Origin: an uncultured Clostridia bacterium
Lineage (GTDB): Bacteria > Bacillota > Clostridia > Christensenellales > UBA1242
Length of the DNA: 64,000 bases
Direction: 5' to 3'
NCBI GenBank assembly: GCA_934754475.1
Contig: CAKVHV010000002.1
Coordinates: 1 to 64,000 of the forward strand
In this document: positions 52,420-62,161 of the stretch, in pieces
Layout of the letters: each line of letters opens with the position of its first letter
Position numbering within the stretch: the first letter of the stretch is position 1
Notes under the pieces: model-generated
Database searches by the model: none
Told to the model about the DNA's origin: nothing
Seen by the model: only the letters and a program-made list of their open reading frames with translations
Program-made: the position numbers and the translations under genes

Positions 52420-53751
52420 TTAGATTTCCTTGCCGGATTCTTTATCTTCTCTAGCTTTAGCATTATTTATTGTTCGTTGATAATTATCTATAAAGTATTC
52501 ATTAAACTTTCTAATTTTGTCGTCACTTAAACTTTTAGCACAAGTTTCCGGATGAGATTTGTCGCCTATCAAATCAGTTTTGAACTTGCCAGAATTCCAA
52601 ATATAGTCATAAATTATGTGTGCTTCTCTACTTAATTCTCGAGAACTTCTACGAACAATTTGTCCATCCACATTCTTTGAATCCATACCAAGCCATTCTT
52701 TATCTTTTTTAACACTAGAATGTAAAGAATAAGCAATAGTTTTTCCACTTGGGTCTTGTATATTATAGTACCCAGCATCGTTTATTTTACCCTTGCCTTC
52801 TGCAATAGCCTTTTGCACTTCGTTTTTGCAATACTCATCATACCAATCATAAGCATCTTTGATAAGTTTAAGAGTTGTCAAATTGGTTGTATCTACAAAT
52901 TCTACAGTTTTGGTTTCCTTTGGTGGAGTTGTTTGTGTATTCTGTGAAGTTTGAGAAAAATTAAATGAGTATGTTTTTCCTTCAACCTTTCTTTCTGGCT
53001 CTGATTGAAACTTGGTTGCCGACTGACTAGTTGATGAATTAGTAGCAGTTCTCCCATTTACTTCACTTTCTATCTTCGACAAGTCTACACCCATTCTTTT
53101 CCACATGTCAGAATTATTATCTGGATATACATCAATATTTTTATCAATCCAATGCGGTGGTTCATTTTCATACAATTTAATTATATTTTTATAATCATCT
53201 TTAGTAGTCTTAATATCAAGCGAATTAAATAATTCATAAATATTCCTTATATTGGCAACATGCATAATTGTCTCGTGACTATTTTTCATAAAATTCATAT
53301 CTTGCTTTTTATCGTACATTTTACTAGCAATTCCAATTGCCTTTTGAAAAGAAACATATAATCTAGCAAGTGATTCATTTTTTATTTGGTGTCCATTTTT
53401 TATTCCCGCTTCAACAAATTGAATCATTGTTCTAAAATCAATATCTTTATATTCACCTTTGCGTTTTAGTCTTTCTGAGAAATCTTCGGGAGTAACTTTA
53501 ATATTATCTTTGGAATTTAGTCTATCAATCAAATTAGATATTGCGTTGTCCAAAATGATATCAAACTGAAGTTCCATATCAGCCTTTTTAATTTTCGCAT
53601 CTTTAATAAATTGCTTTCTTTCTTCTTCTACTCTCTCTTCGTACTTTCGTCTATTTATTGTTCTCTCCAAAAATCCATTTGGTTTTGGTTTTATAAAAAC
53701 CGGGGTTGCAGTATACCCATTAATATAATTTAATATTTCTTCTTTTGTCAT
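52420..53751 (-). CDS. hypothetical protein expressed from a poly-G promoter
   Basis: 443 residues, cytoplasmic, charged, with coiled helices (about 20-90) and a Ser/Thr/Gln-rich linker (about 230-280). The C-terminal domain (about 290-430) has several Trp/Tyr and a 'KSHPETCAKSLSDDKIRKFNEYF' end. No family recognised. AAGGA precedes the ATG. Its only good promoter (53808-53838) has a G10 run as spacer, so expression is probably switchable. Confidence 0.75.
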   Translation of the reverse strand: MTKEEILNYINGYTATPVFIKPKPNGFLERTINRRKYEERVEEERKQFIKDAKIKKADMELQFDIILDNAISNLIDRLNSKDNIKVTPEDFSERLKRKGEYKDIDFRTMIQFVEAGIKNGHQIKNESLARLYVSFQKAIGIASKMYDKKQDMNFMKNSHETIMHVANIRNIYELFNSLDIKTTKDDYKNIIKLYENEPPHWIDKNIDVYPDNNSDMWKRMGVDLSKIESEVNGRTATNSSTSQSATKFQSEPERKVEGKTYSFNFSQTSQNTQTTPPKETKTVEFVDTTNLTTLKLIKDAYDWYDEYCKNEVQKAIAEGKGKINDAGYYNIQDPSGKTIAYSLHSSVKKDKEWLGMDSKNVDGQIVRRSSRELSREAHIIYDYIWNSGKFKTDLIGDKSHPETCAKSLSDDKIRKFNEYFIDNYQRTINNAKAREDKESGKEI

Positions 53752-53807
53752 ATGCTATTCCTTAAAATTTATTTGCATTTTGTCAGTTTTTCCATTCTAT
53801 TAACCTT

Positions 53808-53838
53808 AGTATACCCCCCCCCCAAGGAATTTTGTCAA
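53808..53838 (-). promoter_or_regulatory. promoter with G10 homopolymer spacer (candidate phase-variable)
   Basis: Minus strand: TTGACA (53833-53838), 19-bp spacer AAATTCCTT plus ten G (53814-53823), TATACT (53808-53813). Consensus boxes at a non-optimal spacing set by the run length. Confidence 0.75.
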
Positions 53839-54175
53839 CTAAAAATGGCATAATATGCCTTATTTTTTAATTTTAATAACAAAAAAACACCGATTATTAA
53901 AGCACACTAAATAATATAGAGTAAAACTTAAATAATTGGTGTTTTGCTGGGTCAAAAGTTACTGCAAAAGTACAATTTGTCAGTCACTGCCCAAAAGTAT
54001 AATGTTGACATATAAAGTTATATGTTCATTACATTAGTAGAATATCTAAAAATTAATTTTTTATTCAATTTTCAAAAATTTTTTTGTTAAACCTTACAAA
54101 AATGATTTCAAAATTATACTAAACTTTCAAAAACATTTCAAATTCAGTATGCCAAAACATATTAATTATTTTAAA
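53839..54175. other. intergenic, terminator-like hairpin, otherwise nothing recognised
   Basis: A long imperfect hairpin (AACACCGATTATT against AAATAATTGGTGTT, about 53885-53946) with A and T runs. The remainder is AT-rich, without a gene. Confidence 0.5.
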
Positions 54176-54222
54176 CAAAAAAAGGAGTGATTAACAACCA
54201 TACTCAAGATTAATCACTTTCC
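54176..54222 (-). terminator. terminator of tkt
   Basis: AGTGATTAA/TTAATCACT arms then a T run on the minus strand. Confidence 0.7.
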
Positions 54223-54252
54223 TTATATTTAATATTTGTAATAATTCAAAAA

Positions 54253-56250
54253 TTATACAATAGATAATATTTTATCTCTATTTTTTTTGATAACAGCAAT
54301 CATTTCCTTAGACATTTCGTCCGCTGTCAAGCCAAATCTTTCGTAGAGTTCACTTGGCTTTGCACTTCCGCCAAAATCGTCTACACCAAAGCATTTTCCA
54401 AACTTTCCAACATATTTATACCAATTAGAAGTTGCACCCGCTTCAATTGAAAATATGGATTTCATGTTTGGTGGAACAATAGAATTCTTATATTTCTCAG
54501 ATTGTTTATCAAATAAATTAGTACAAGGCATTGATACAACTCTAACATTATATCCTTTGCACTTAAGCATTTCTTTGCACTCCAAAGCAAGTGTTACTTC
54601 GCTACCAGTTGCAATAATTACCGCATTAAGTTCACCCCTATCTTCCTTAGACAAGATATATCCGCCAAATCTAACATCCTTAATATCACATTCAAATTCT
54701 CTCAAAGGTTGTCTTGAAAGCACGATATTACTTGGAAGATTGGAATTAAGTGCAATTTCGAAACTTGCCTTAGTTTCAGTCAAATTTGCTGGACGGAATG
54801 TATACATATTTGGAATATCTCTAAGGGCATTTAGTTGTTCGCAAGGCTCGTGTGTCGCACCATCTTCGCCGACTGCTATACTATCGTGTGTAAACACAGA
54901 AATACATTTAAGCCCCATAAGCGCTCTTAGTCTAAGCGATGCTTTCATATAATCACTAAAGGACATAAAAGTACTATCTACAGGCACTAACCCGCCATAC
55001 AACGCAATTCCATTAGAAATACATCCCATAGCAAATTCTCTGATGCCAAACTTAATATTTCTATTTGCGAAATTATCGTTTACAAAGCCACTATCGTTAT
55101 ATTTAACTTTTGTACTCGAACTCAAATCTGCCGAACCACAAATAATATTTGGATATGCCTTGCAAAGTTCTTGCAAAACAAGATTTCCTAAGTCTCTACC
55201 CGAAGTATCTTTGAGTACACTTACATCATTCAAAAACGTTTCTGTATTTTCAAATTTTTTGGATATAAATTGTTGCAAAAGTTTGTAGTCACCAGGATAT
55301 GCTCTTGAATAAGATTTTATACGGTCTTTTAAGGTCTTTTTGAAAGTATCAAATCTTTTTCTTAAGAATACAAAGTCTCTTTGAACATCTTTGTCTAACT
55401 CAAATGGATTTGTATTTACGCCCAATTTTTCTCTTAATAATTTAACGTTCTCTACACCTAACAAACTTCCATGAGATTTGTTGCTATCTTGCAAAGCACT
55501 TCCAAAGCCAATATGAGTACGAATTTGAATAAAACTAGGTTTATCCTTGCTTTTTTTGGCTAAATTAATTGCTTCGACAATTTGTTTGACATCATTTCCA
55601 TCAGCAACATCAATAGTATTAAACCCAAGGCTTTGCATATAAGACAAAGTATTTTGATTCATAACACCATTTATATCACTATCTAATGTTACCTTGTTGC
55701 AATCATACAAAACAATTAATTTATTAAGTCCAAGCGAACCCGCCAAACTCAATGCTTCATACGAAACACCTTCCATAAGACAGCCTTCGCCCACAAGAGC
55801 AAATGTATAGTTATCAAATAGAGTAATATCCGCTTTGTTGAATTTACTTGCCATAATCCTTTGGGCAATCGCAAGACCAACTGCACTGGCAACACCCTGT
55901 CCCAAAGGCCCAGTAGTTGCATCCACACCGGGAACAATGCCATATTCAGGATGACCGGGAGTTATACTTCCGTTTTTTCTAAATCTCTTTAGGTCATCCA
56001 TTGAAATATTATAACCAAAGGCATGAAGTGTTGCATATAGTATGCTACTTCCATGGCCAGCAGACATAACAAATCTATCTCTAAAGATATTTTTGTCGTC
56101 ATCTGGTGTTACATTCAAAACCTTTGAATATAGCCCATAAAGAATTGGTGCCGAACCCAAAGCAATCCCCGGATGCCCACTACCAGCATTTTCTATCATG
56201 TCGACTGCTAAAATTCTTAAATTATTAATATTTTTGTTATCCATTTCCAT
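54253..56250 (-). CDS. tkt: transketolase
   Basis: 665 residues. 'DMIENAGSGHPGIALGSAP' start, thiamine-diphosphate motif 'VGEGCLMEGVSYEALSLAG', pyrimidine domain 'FGIREFAMG' with catalytic Glu, and 'THDSIAVGEDGATHEP'. It exchanges two-carbon units in the pentose phosphate pathway. AAGGA lies upstream of the ATG. A kinase-like gene precedes it by 15 nt, likely in the same transcript. Confidence 0.96.
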   Translation of the reverse strand: MEMDNKNINNLRILAVDMIENAGSGHPGIALGSAPILYGLYSKVLNVTPDDDKNIFRDRFVMSAGHGSSILYATLHAFGYNISMDDLKRFRKNGSITPGHPEYGIVPGVDATTGPLGQGVASAVGLAIAQRIMASKFNKADITLFDNYTFALVGEGCLMEGVSYEALSLAGSLGLNKLIVLYDCNKVTLDSDINGVMNQNTLSYMQSLGFNTIDVADGNDVKQIVEAINLAKKSKDKPSFIQIRTHIGFGSALQDSNKSHGSLLGVENVKLLREKLGVNTNPFELDKDVQRDFVFLRKRFDTFKKTLKDRIKSYSRAYPGDYKLLQQFISKKFENTETFLNDVSVLKDTSGRDLGNLVLQELCKAYPNIICGSADLSSSTKVKYNDSGFVNDNFANRNIKFGIREFAMGCISNGIALYGGLVPVDSTFMSFSDYMKASLRLRALMGLKCISVFTHDSIAVGEDGATHEPCEQLNALRDIPNMYTFRPANLTETKASFEIALNSNLPSNIVLSRQPLREFECDIKDVRFGGYILSKEDRGELNAVIIATGSEVTLALECKEMLKCKGYNVRVVSMPCTNLFDKQSEKYKNSIVPPNMKSIFSIEAGATSNWYKYVGKFGKCFGVDDFGGSAKPSELYERFGLTADEMSKEMIAVIKKNRDKILSIV

Positions 56251-56265
56251 TTTTATAGTTTTCCT

Positions 56266-56769
56266 TTAAGAATAATATTTTACTATTTCTTCCAAGAATT
56301 TATCTTGTAATTCCTTTCCAGACAATTCCAAACAATCAACCACAATATCTGCTTTCTTTTCGCAAATAAAGTTTCTATCTTCGAACAAATCCAAATTAAT
56401 TAGTTTCACACTGCTTGACAGATTTTTACATAGTTCCAAAGATTTATATTTATTTTTGTCAATTTTAAGATAAACAATTATACATGAATTTTTCAAAATT
56501 TCAAAGTTAATATCGCTATTTAACAATTGATATTCTACATTCAAAATAGTATTTTCATATGAACAAATCCGTTTGATTATCGAAGTTTCTTTTTTCTCCA
56601 AATAATCTTTACCGCAAACTTCTTCCATTTTGTGCATATCAAAAAGTTCAAACTCGACAATCTTTTGAACATTAGCATAATACATTTCTAATTTTTTTGA
56701 TAGCTCTAAGCCAAACTGGTCTACAAATTGGTTTGATAAGCCAATAAGGCATATGTTCGCTTTTGGCAT
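56266..56769 (-). CDS. shikimate-kinase-like protein without a P-loop
   Basis: 167 residues from the ATG at 56769 (GAGAGGTG before it). The order of secondary structure and 'GKDYLEKKETSIIKRICSYENTILNVEYQLLNSDINFEIL' followed by 'CIIVYLKIDKN' follows shikimate kinase. However, the Walker A (GxxGxGKS/T) is replaced by 'GLSNQFVDQFG' and the GGG triad is absent. It therefore probably cannot use ATP as a kinase. Assignment is tentative. It precedes tkt by 15 nt. Confidence 0.55.
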   Translation of the reverse strand: MPKANICLIGLSNQFVDQFGLELSKKLEMYYANVQKIVEFELFDMHKMEEVCGKDYLEKKETSIIKRICSYENTILNVEYQLLNSDINFEILKNSCIIVYLKIDKNKYKSLELCKNLSSSVKLINLDLFEDRNFICEKKADIVVDCLELSGKELQDKFLEEIVKYYS

Positions 56770-56931
56770 ATTACACCTCTCCCAGTTAGATTTTAATTTT
56801 AAAACATAAATATTTCTGACACCTTCAAAAACGAATTTTAAATCTAACATTTAATTTATTTAATATCTTTGATATTATATTTTAATTTTACAATAATTTT
56901 ACAAGTTTTACAATAGTATTTAAACAAGAAT

Positions 56932-58083
56932 TTAAAATTTATTTGAATTTGTTTCAGAATTTTTTGCTTCATTTTGTTTGTATTTTTCAAATCTTTTGTT
57001 TTGGAGTACAAAGCGAATGTCTTTCTTCCACACTTTAATTTGTGGAAGAATAATTATGTAAATTATAAATACAGATACAATTATTGTATAGATATAGTAG
57101 TTGGCAAAATTGTATGTATCTATATTTTTTATTATATCAACTGTTGTGTTGTTATCAAAAGTAATAACAATATTTCCGTCATCCAAAGTTGTATAATAAT
57201 TTGAAAACAAGTCTGTCTCATTATTTTTGTCATATTCAAGTAGTCTTTGAACTGTGTCATTAGCGGGATGACCATATGTATTTACACCACAACAAGCAAC
57301 TGCAATTTTTGGCGAAGTAACTTCCAAAAATTCGTATGAATTTGAGTATTTGCTTCCGTGATGAGATAGTTTGAGAATATCCACATCAAGCATTTCGCTT
57401 GGATATTTTCTAAGTAACTTTTCTTCTGTTTCGCTTGAAATATCACCAGCAAGCAAAATTTTTGTATTATTATCTTCGATTATAATAGTTGGCGAAAACT
57501 CATTTGTCTCAATTTGATTCAAGTCATGAAAGTAACCAAGTACGGACAAAATATTTATATTAATTCCATCCGAACTCAAACTTTGTTCACTCGAAAATTT
57601 TGTGGGAATTTCAAGTTTATTTAGAGTTTGAATGACTTGTCTATATGTAAGATTTTCACAATATGGTGTCTTATTTTCAAATAGTTCATAAATTTCTGGT
57701 CTAAAAAACTCTTTAACATTGTAGTTATTTAGAATAAACTCCATATTTCCGCTATGGTCAACATCTGGATGAGTAAGCAAAACATAGTCCAAAGTTTTTG
57801 AGTTATCCAAGACCACGTTATCTAAGTAGTATTGTAATTTGTGTTGATACTCTTTTGTTCCACTATCAACAAGCATTGTCTTCCCATTAGAAAACTTAAT
57901 TGCGATTGCATCACCTTGACCTACATCAATAAAATGGACTTGAGTTTCAAAAGATTTTGTTATATTTGGTTTTAATTTTAAAAAAATTTCCATTTGGCTT
58001 GAGAAAAAATTAGATACTATAACTAGCACTAACAAAACGAGTAAAACTATGTTTCTAATCGTTCCACTTTTGGATTTAATCAT
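56932..58083 (-). CDS. ComEC/Rec2-like metallo-beta-lactamase-fold hydrolase
   Basis: 383 residues. N-terminal membrane helix (about 8-28), then an MBL domain: 'FIDVGQGDAIAIKF', 'THPDVDHSGN' (metal ligands), 'ILLAGDIS', 'LKLSHHGSKYSNS'. A second helix lies near the C-terminus (about 325-348) with a basic tail. It equals the extracytoplasmic nuclease-like part of ComEC without the channel. The ATG overlaps the patatin stop by 8 nt. Confidence 0.85.
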   Translation of the reverse strand: MIKSKSGTIRNIVLLVLLVLVIVSNFFSSQMEIFLKLKPNITKSFETQVHFIDVGQGDAIAIKFSNGKTMLVDSGTKEYQHKLQYYLDNVVLDNSKTLDYVLLTHPDVDHSGNMEFILNNYNVKEFFRPEIYELFENKTPYCENLTYRQVIQTLNKLEIPTKFSSEQSLSSDGININILSVLGYFHDLNQIETNEFSPTIIIEDNNTKILLAGDISSETEEKLLRKYPSEMLDVDILKLSHHGSKYSNSYEFLEVTSPKIAVACCGVNTYGHPANDTVQRLLEYDKNNETDLFSNYYTTLDDGNIVITFDNNTTVDIIKNIDTYNFANYYIYTIIVSVFIIYIIILPQIKVWKKDIRFVLQNKRFEKYKQNEAKNSETNSNKF

Positions 58084-58921
58084 CAGTATATTTTTTTAAA
58101 CTCCACCAATGTTTTCTTAATTTTTTCTTTCTAAAAAGGCTTTTAATTTCGGGAATCATCTTTTTTGTTGCATTGTAACCTTCTTCAATCATTTCAATCA
58201 TCCCAGTTGTTTTGGATGCGCTAAATCTCTTTAAATCGGGTTTAATCATAATATCCGAGTTTAAATAGCCTTTGATTGCATTGCTTTTCATCATAACCCT
58301 AACACTAGTCATGAGCAAATCAAAATATTTTTTTGAGTCAGTTCCGTTGCCACGTGTTGAATTAATATCAATTGAAACCACCGCATCACAGCCAAGTTTT
58401 CTCAAAACATCAGCCGGGATAGTGTTTTGAAGTCCACCATCAAACAAGAGTTTATCTTCAAATTCAACAGCATTAAAGACGGTAGGAACTGCACAACTTC
58501 CAGCCAAAGCCTTGCACAAACGACCTTTTGTAATATCTACTTCATTTCCGCTAACCATATCCACAGCAACCGCACAAAATGGTGTTTTTAAGTCTTCGAT
58601 ATTTATATCTCCAACTGTTTGGATAATGATTTTTTCGATACTTTCGGTTGAACTAGGCATAAAAGGTATTACGTTTTTTCTTATATCTTTGACTCTTATT
58701 TTTGTAGCAATATCTTGCATTTCTTGGCTAGTTACACCAAATGCAAGCATCGCACCAATTACTGAGCCAATTGAAGTTCCGCTAATATAGTCAAACTTAA
58801 TATTTGCTTCTTCAAAAGCCCTAACAGCGCCAATCAAAGCAAAACCCCTAGCACCACCACCGCCAAGAGCAAGACCAATTTTACGATATTTTTTTAGTTT
58901 TGGAGCAACTAGTATTTCCAT
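58076..58921 (-). CDS. patatin-like phospholipase (RssA/YlbK-type)
   Basis: 281 residues. Oxyanion hole 'GLALGGGGARG', nucleophile Ser in 'GTSIGS', and 'DGGLQNTIP' with catalytic Asp. It is probably a lipid acyl hydrolase. The start is the ATG at 58921 after GGGAG. It is coupled by overlap to the ComEC-like gene. Confidence 0.9.
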   Translation of the reverse strand: MEILVAPKLKKYRKIGLALGGGGARGFALIGAVRAFEEANIKFDYISGTSIGSVIGAMLAFGVTSQEMQDIATKIRVKDIRKNVIPFMPSSTESIEKIIIQTVGDINIEDLKTPFCAVAVDMVSGNEVDITKGRLCKALAGSCAVPTVFNAVEFEDKLLFDGGLQNTIPADVLRKLGCDAVVSIDINSTRGNGTDSKKYFDLLMTSVRVMMKSNAIKGYLNSDIMIKPDLKRFSASKTTGMIEMIEEGYNATKKMIPEIKSLFRKKKLRKHWWSLKKYTDD

Positions 58922-59156
58922 AAAATCTCCCACAAATCAATTTATCAAAAGTAATTCTTATATAAGAGTATACCCTAAATTAGGTTTGAGTACAAACAAA
59001 TTTAAACATTAATATTATTAGATATTTGTTTAAGTATTTCCAAAATGATTGAAAAAAAGAACAAAATATTATACAATCTAACTAAGACAAGATATAATTT
59101 ATCTTAAAATTAAGATTATTCAAGTTATTAAACAATCCACACTAAGGAGAAAATTA

Positions 59157-59834
59157 ATGTTTTTAATCAAGAAAAATTGGTTTGATTTGCTCAAAAGCGA
59201 GTTTGAATCAAATTCATACAGAGAACTAGAAAATTGGCTAAACCACGAGTATCAAACCAAGATAATATATCCCAAACCAGAAAATGTATTTAATGCACTT
59301 AATCTTGTTAAATATAATGATGTCAAGGTAGTTATTATTGGGCAAGACCCTTATCACAACCCAAACCAAGCACATGGGCTTTCGTTTTCGGTCGAAAATG
59401 ATGTAGCAATTCCACCATCGCTTCAAAATATTTACAAGGAATTACATGACGATTTGGGCTGTTATATTCCAAACAACGGAAATCTAACAAAATGGGCAAA
59501 GCAAGGAGTACTACTACTCAATAGCGTTTTGACAGTTGAGCAAAACAAACCCAATAGTCACAAAAACAAAGGCTGGGAAAAAATAACTGGCAAAGTTGTC
59601 GAACTACTAAATCAAAGAACTGACCCCGTTGTATTTTTGCTTTGGGGTTCAAATGCAAAAGCGATTGGCAAAAATATAGATAGAAGCAAGCACTATGTTT
59701 TGGAAGCAGCACACCCAAGCCCTATGAGTGCAAATCAAGGTGGCTGGTTTGGTTGTCATCATTTTAGCAAGACGAATGAAATTCTCAAGAAACTTAACAA
59801 AACTCCAATTGATTGGCAAATTGAAAATATTTAA
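59157..59834 (+). CDS. ung: uracil-DNA glycosylase, family 1
   Basis: 225 residues. 'IIGQDPYHNPNQAHGLSFSV' (catalytic Asp at 64) and 'HPSPMSANQGGWFGCHHFS' are diagnostic. It excises uracil from DNA. AAGGAG precedes the ATG; single gene. The window thus encodes two uracil glycosylases of different families (see 5414). Confidence 0.97.
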   Translation: MFLIKKNWFDLLKSEFESNSYRELENWLNHEYQTKIIYPKPENVFNALNLVKYNDVKVVIIGQDPYHNPNQAHGLSFSVENDVAIPPSLQNIYKELHDDLGCYIPNNGNLTKWAKQGVLLLNSVLTVEQNKPNSHKNKGWEKITGKVVELLNQRTDPVVFLLWGSNAKAIGKNIDRSKHYVLEAAHPSPMSANQGGWFGCHHFSKTNEILKKLNKTPIDWQIENI

Positions 59835-59839
59835 AAACA

Positions 59840-59893
59840 AAAATGCACTAAGTTAAAAAAATATTTTAAACAAACTTAGTACATTTTTTTTGA
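59840..59893 (+). terminator. terminator of ung
   Basis: AATGCACTAAGTT/AACTTAGTACATT arms (one mismatch), T run. Confidence 0.65.
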
Positions 59894-59957
59894 TGTATAT
59901 TTACTTTAATAAATTTTTGTAGTAAAATATATATGTAAAAAGTTTTAGGAAAGCGAT

Positions 59958-60542
59958 ATGAGCAGATTATTAAATACATTCACCGAAATATTTTTGCCAC
60001 TTATAATACTAGCGATTGGGATAGTATTATCTTTTGTTTTGTACAAACACTTACAAAAAAAATTTAGTAAACCCATAAACCCCACACTTCAAAGAAATTC
60101 TACCCCACAAGTTAAACTGAAAGAAACATACTGCACCGAAAAAGAAATGGTATTTTTGAATGCTCTACACAAAGCACTTCCAAGAGACTGTATCGCTTTC
60201 CCAAATGTAGGAGTATCCAAATTAATCGAACCAAAAGGCAATTTAGTTGATTACAAGTCAGTACTTGACAAGTATGTTGACGTCTGTGTATTTTTAAGAA
60301 AAGGAATGAAACCAATTTTAGTCATTGACTTGTACGAACCAAGTCCAGTAGCACAACAACTCAAAAAATTTGATGATAATGTACTCGCTGTATTAAATGA
60401 AGTTAAAGTCCCAGTAATGCACAAACAAATTGAAAGCGAATACAATGTTGAAGAATTAAAAGTTGAAGTTTTGAAGAAAATGAGCAATACAACAGTCGCC
60501 TATCTAAAAGACAAAATACTAAGCGAAGTGAACAAAAAGTAG
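59958..60542 (+). CDS. DUF2726-domain membrane protein
   Basis: 194 residues. Membrane helix at about 10-30, basic linker, then a DUF2726-type domain 'TEKEMVFLNALHKALP' ... 'VDVCVFLRKGMKPILVIDLYEPS', a restriction-endonuclease-like fold in some members. Activity here is not shown. AGGAAAG precedes the ATG; a terminator follows at 60577-60605. Confidence 0.75.
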   Translation: MSRLLNTFTEIFLPLIILAIGIVLSFVLYKHLQKKFSKPINPTLQRNSTPQVKLKETYCTEKEMVFLNALHKALPRDCIAFPNVGVSKLIEPKGNLVDYKSVLDKYVDVCVFLRKGMKPILVIDLYEPSPVAQQLKKFDDNVLAVLNEVKVPVMHKQIESEYNVEELKVEVLKKMSNTTVAYLKDKILSEVNKK

Positions 60543-60576
60543 CAGTTTATTGTCAGAAAACCAAAACTATATGTCA

Positions 60577-60605
60577 AAAAGCACAAGATTAACTCGTGCT
60601 TTTAT
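60577..60605 (+). terminator. terminator
   Basis: AAAAGCAC/GTGCTTTT arms plus AT tail. Confidence 0.55.
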
Positions 60606-60627
60606 ATTTTTAAAAAACTAATATTTT

Positions 60628-61953
60628 TTATAATTTATTATACTTTTCAATAATATCTTTCAAAGCATTAATTATTATTTCATTTTCAATATCGCTTTGA
60701 CTTTCCACATACAATCTTATCATAGGCTCAGTTCCACTTGGCCTAACAACAATTCTGCAATATGGATATAATTTAGAAACTTTTTTTATTTCTAATTTTA
60801 TACTTAAATTATCGTCCCAATTTTTGCGTAAATCTTTGGATACTTCCACATTACAAAGTAGACTAGGATACTTAACTAGTTTAGACAAAATTTGCTTTAC
60901 ATCAATTTTATTTTCAGTAATAACTTTCAAAAAGTACAGACTATTAAACAATGCATCACATGTGGTGTTATGCTCATATATACAGATGTGACCAGAAGGT
61001 TCACCGCCGATTGAATAGTGATTTTGGCTAAGGCAATTAATTACATTTTTGTCCCCAACATCACATCTAACAAGACTAATATCCAACTTTTTCAAACTTT
61101 CTTCTAAGCCCTTGTTTGTCATAATTGTTCCAACAATAGTCAGCCCATTTAGTTTATTTTTTTGTTTTAAGTAATTTGCTAAAATAAATAAAATATCGTC
61201 GCCATCCAAAATTTTGCCATCACTAAGCACAACTCTAAGTCTATCCCCGTCTCCGTCAAATGCTATTCCAAAATCAGTCGAATGACAGAGAACTTCTTTT
61301 TGCAATCTTTCTATATGATTTGCACCACAATCATTATTTATATTTTTTCCGTCATTATTACAAGCGACTTTAATAATATTTGCACCTAAAGTATTATAAA
61401 TTTTTGGAGCAATAGAATAATTAGAACCATTTGCACAATCAAGAGCAATACTTAAATCTTTTAAATTACAATTGCACTCGCTTAACAAATAGTCTTTGTA
61501 AATATTTGAAATTTGAAAATTGAAAATAATTTTTCCTTTGCTCGCACTTGGTCGAAGTTTCTTTTTGTAATACTCTTCGACTTCTTTTTCGCCTTCCATA
61601 CTTAGTTTTCTTCCGATTTTATCAAATAGTTTGAGTCCATTGTATGTAAAATCATTATGCGATGCAGTTATCATTACCCCACCGCCAATATTCATTTTTG
61701 TAAGCAAAAAAGAAATTGTAGGAGTGGATACTATTCCTACAAATATTACATCTATTCCATAATCACTAAGCCCCGATGAAAGTGCTGAAAAATACGTATC
61801 TCCGCTAATTCTGGTATCTTTTCCAACAATAACTTTTTTGGGCAAGTTGTGTTTTTCTATGTAAACTGCATATGCTTTGCCAACATTGTATGCAAGTTTT
61901 GAATCAATTGATATGTCAACAATTCCCCTAATTCCATCTGTTCCAAAAATCAT
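60628..61953 (-). CDS. glmM: phosphoglucosamine mutase
   Basis: 441 residues. 'FGTDGIRG' start, phosphoserine loop 'ITASHNDFTYNGLKLF' (Ser98; Asp instead of the usual Pro after SHN), metal loop 'AFDGDGDRLRVV', substrate loop 'GGEPSGHI' and phosphate-binding 'RPSGTEPMIRLYVE'. It makes glucosamine 1-phosphate for peptidoglycan. AAAGGGG precedes the ATG. Single gene. Confidence 0.94.
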   Translation of the reverse strand: MIFGTDGIRGIVDISIDSKLAYNVGKAYAVYIEKHNLPKKVIVGKDTRISGDTYFSALSSGLSDYGIDVIFVGIVSTPTISFLLTKMNIGGGVMITASHNDFTYNGLKLFDKIGRKLSMEGEKEVEEYYKKKLRPSASKGKIIFNFQISNIYKDYLLSECNCNLKDLSIALDCANGSNYSIAPKIYNTLGANIIKVACNNDGKNINNDCGANHIERLQKEVLCHSTDFGIAFDGDGDRLRVVLSDGKILDGDDILFILANYLKQKNKLNGLTIVGTIMTNKGLEESLKKLDISLVRCDVGDKNVINCLSQNHYSIGGEPSGHICIYEHNTTCDALFNSLYFLKVITENKIDVKQILSKLVKYPSLLCNVEVSKDLRKNWDDNLSIKLEIKKVSKLYPYCRIVVRPSGTEPMIRLYVESQSDIENEIIINALKDIIEKYNKL

Positions 61954-62161
61954 ATTAAACCCCTTTAATATAATATGATTTGTTTTATTATTAAGTTAAA
62001 AGTTAAGTTTAGGAAGCATAAAAAATATTTATAATTTAAATTAATATGAAACCAAAACAAAATAGTTCTCGTCATAATTAAAGTAATTATAAATATCTTA
62101 ATTTATATTTAACAATCATTTATTTCAATTTATCAAAAACAATATTTTGCACATAGAGTTA

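Noticed and set aside
53814..53823. C10/G10 run as a simple sequencing error
   Set aside because: Possible in length, but placement exactly between consensus -35 and -10 boxes makes pure artefact unlikely; kept as a finding that reads can test.
53940..54060. Insertion-sequence remnant in the gap before tkt
   Set aside because: No open frame, no clear terminal inverted repeats and no target duplication could be seen.
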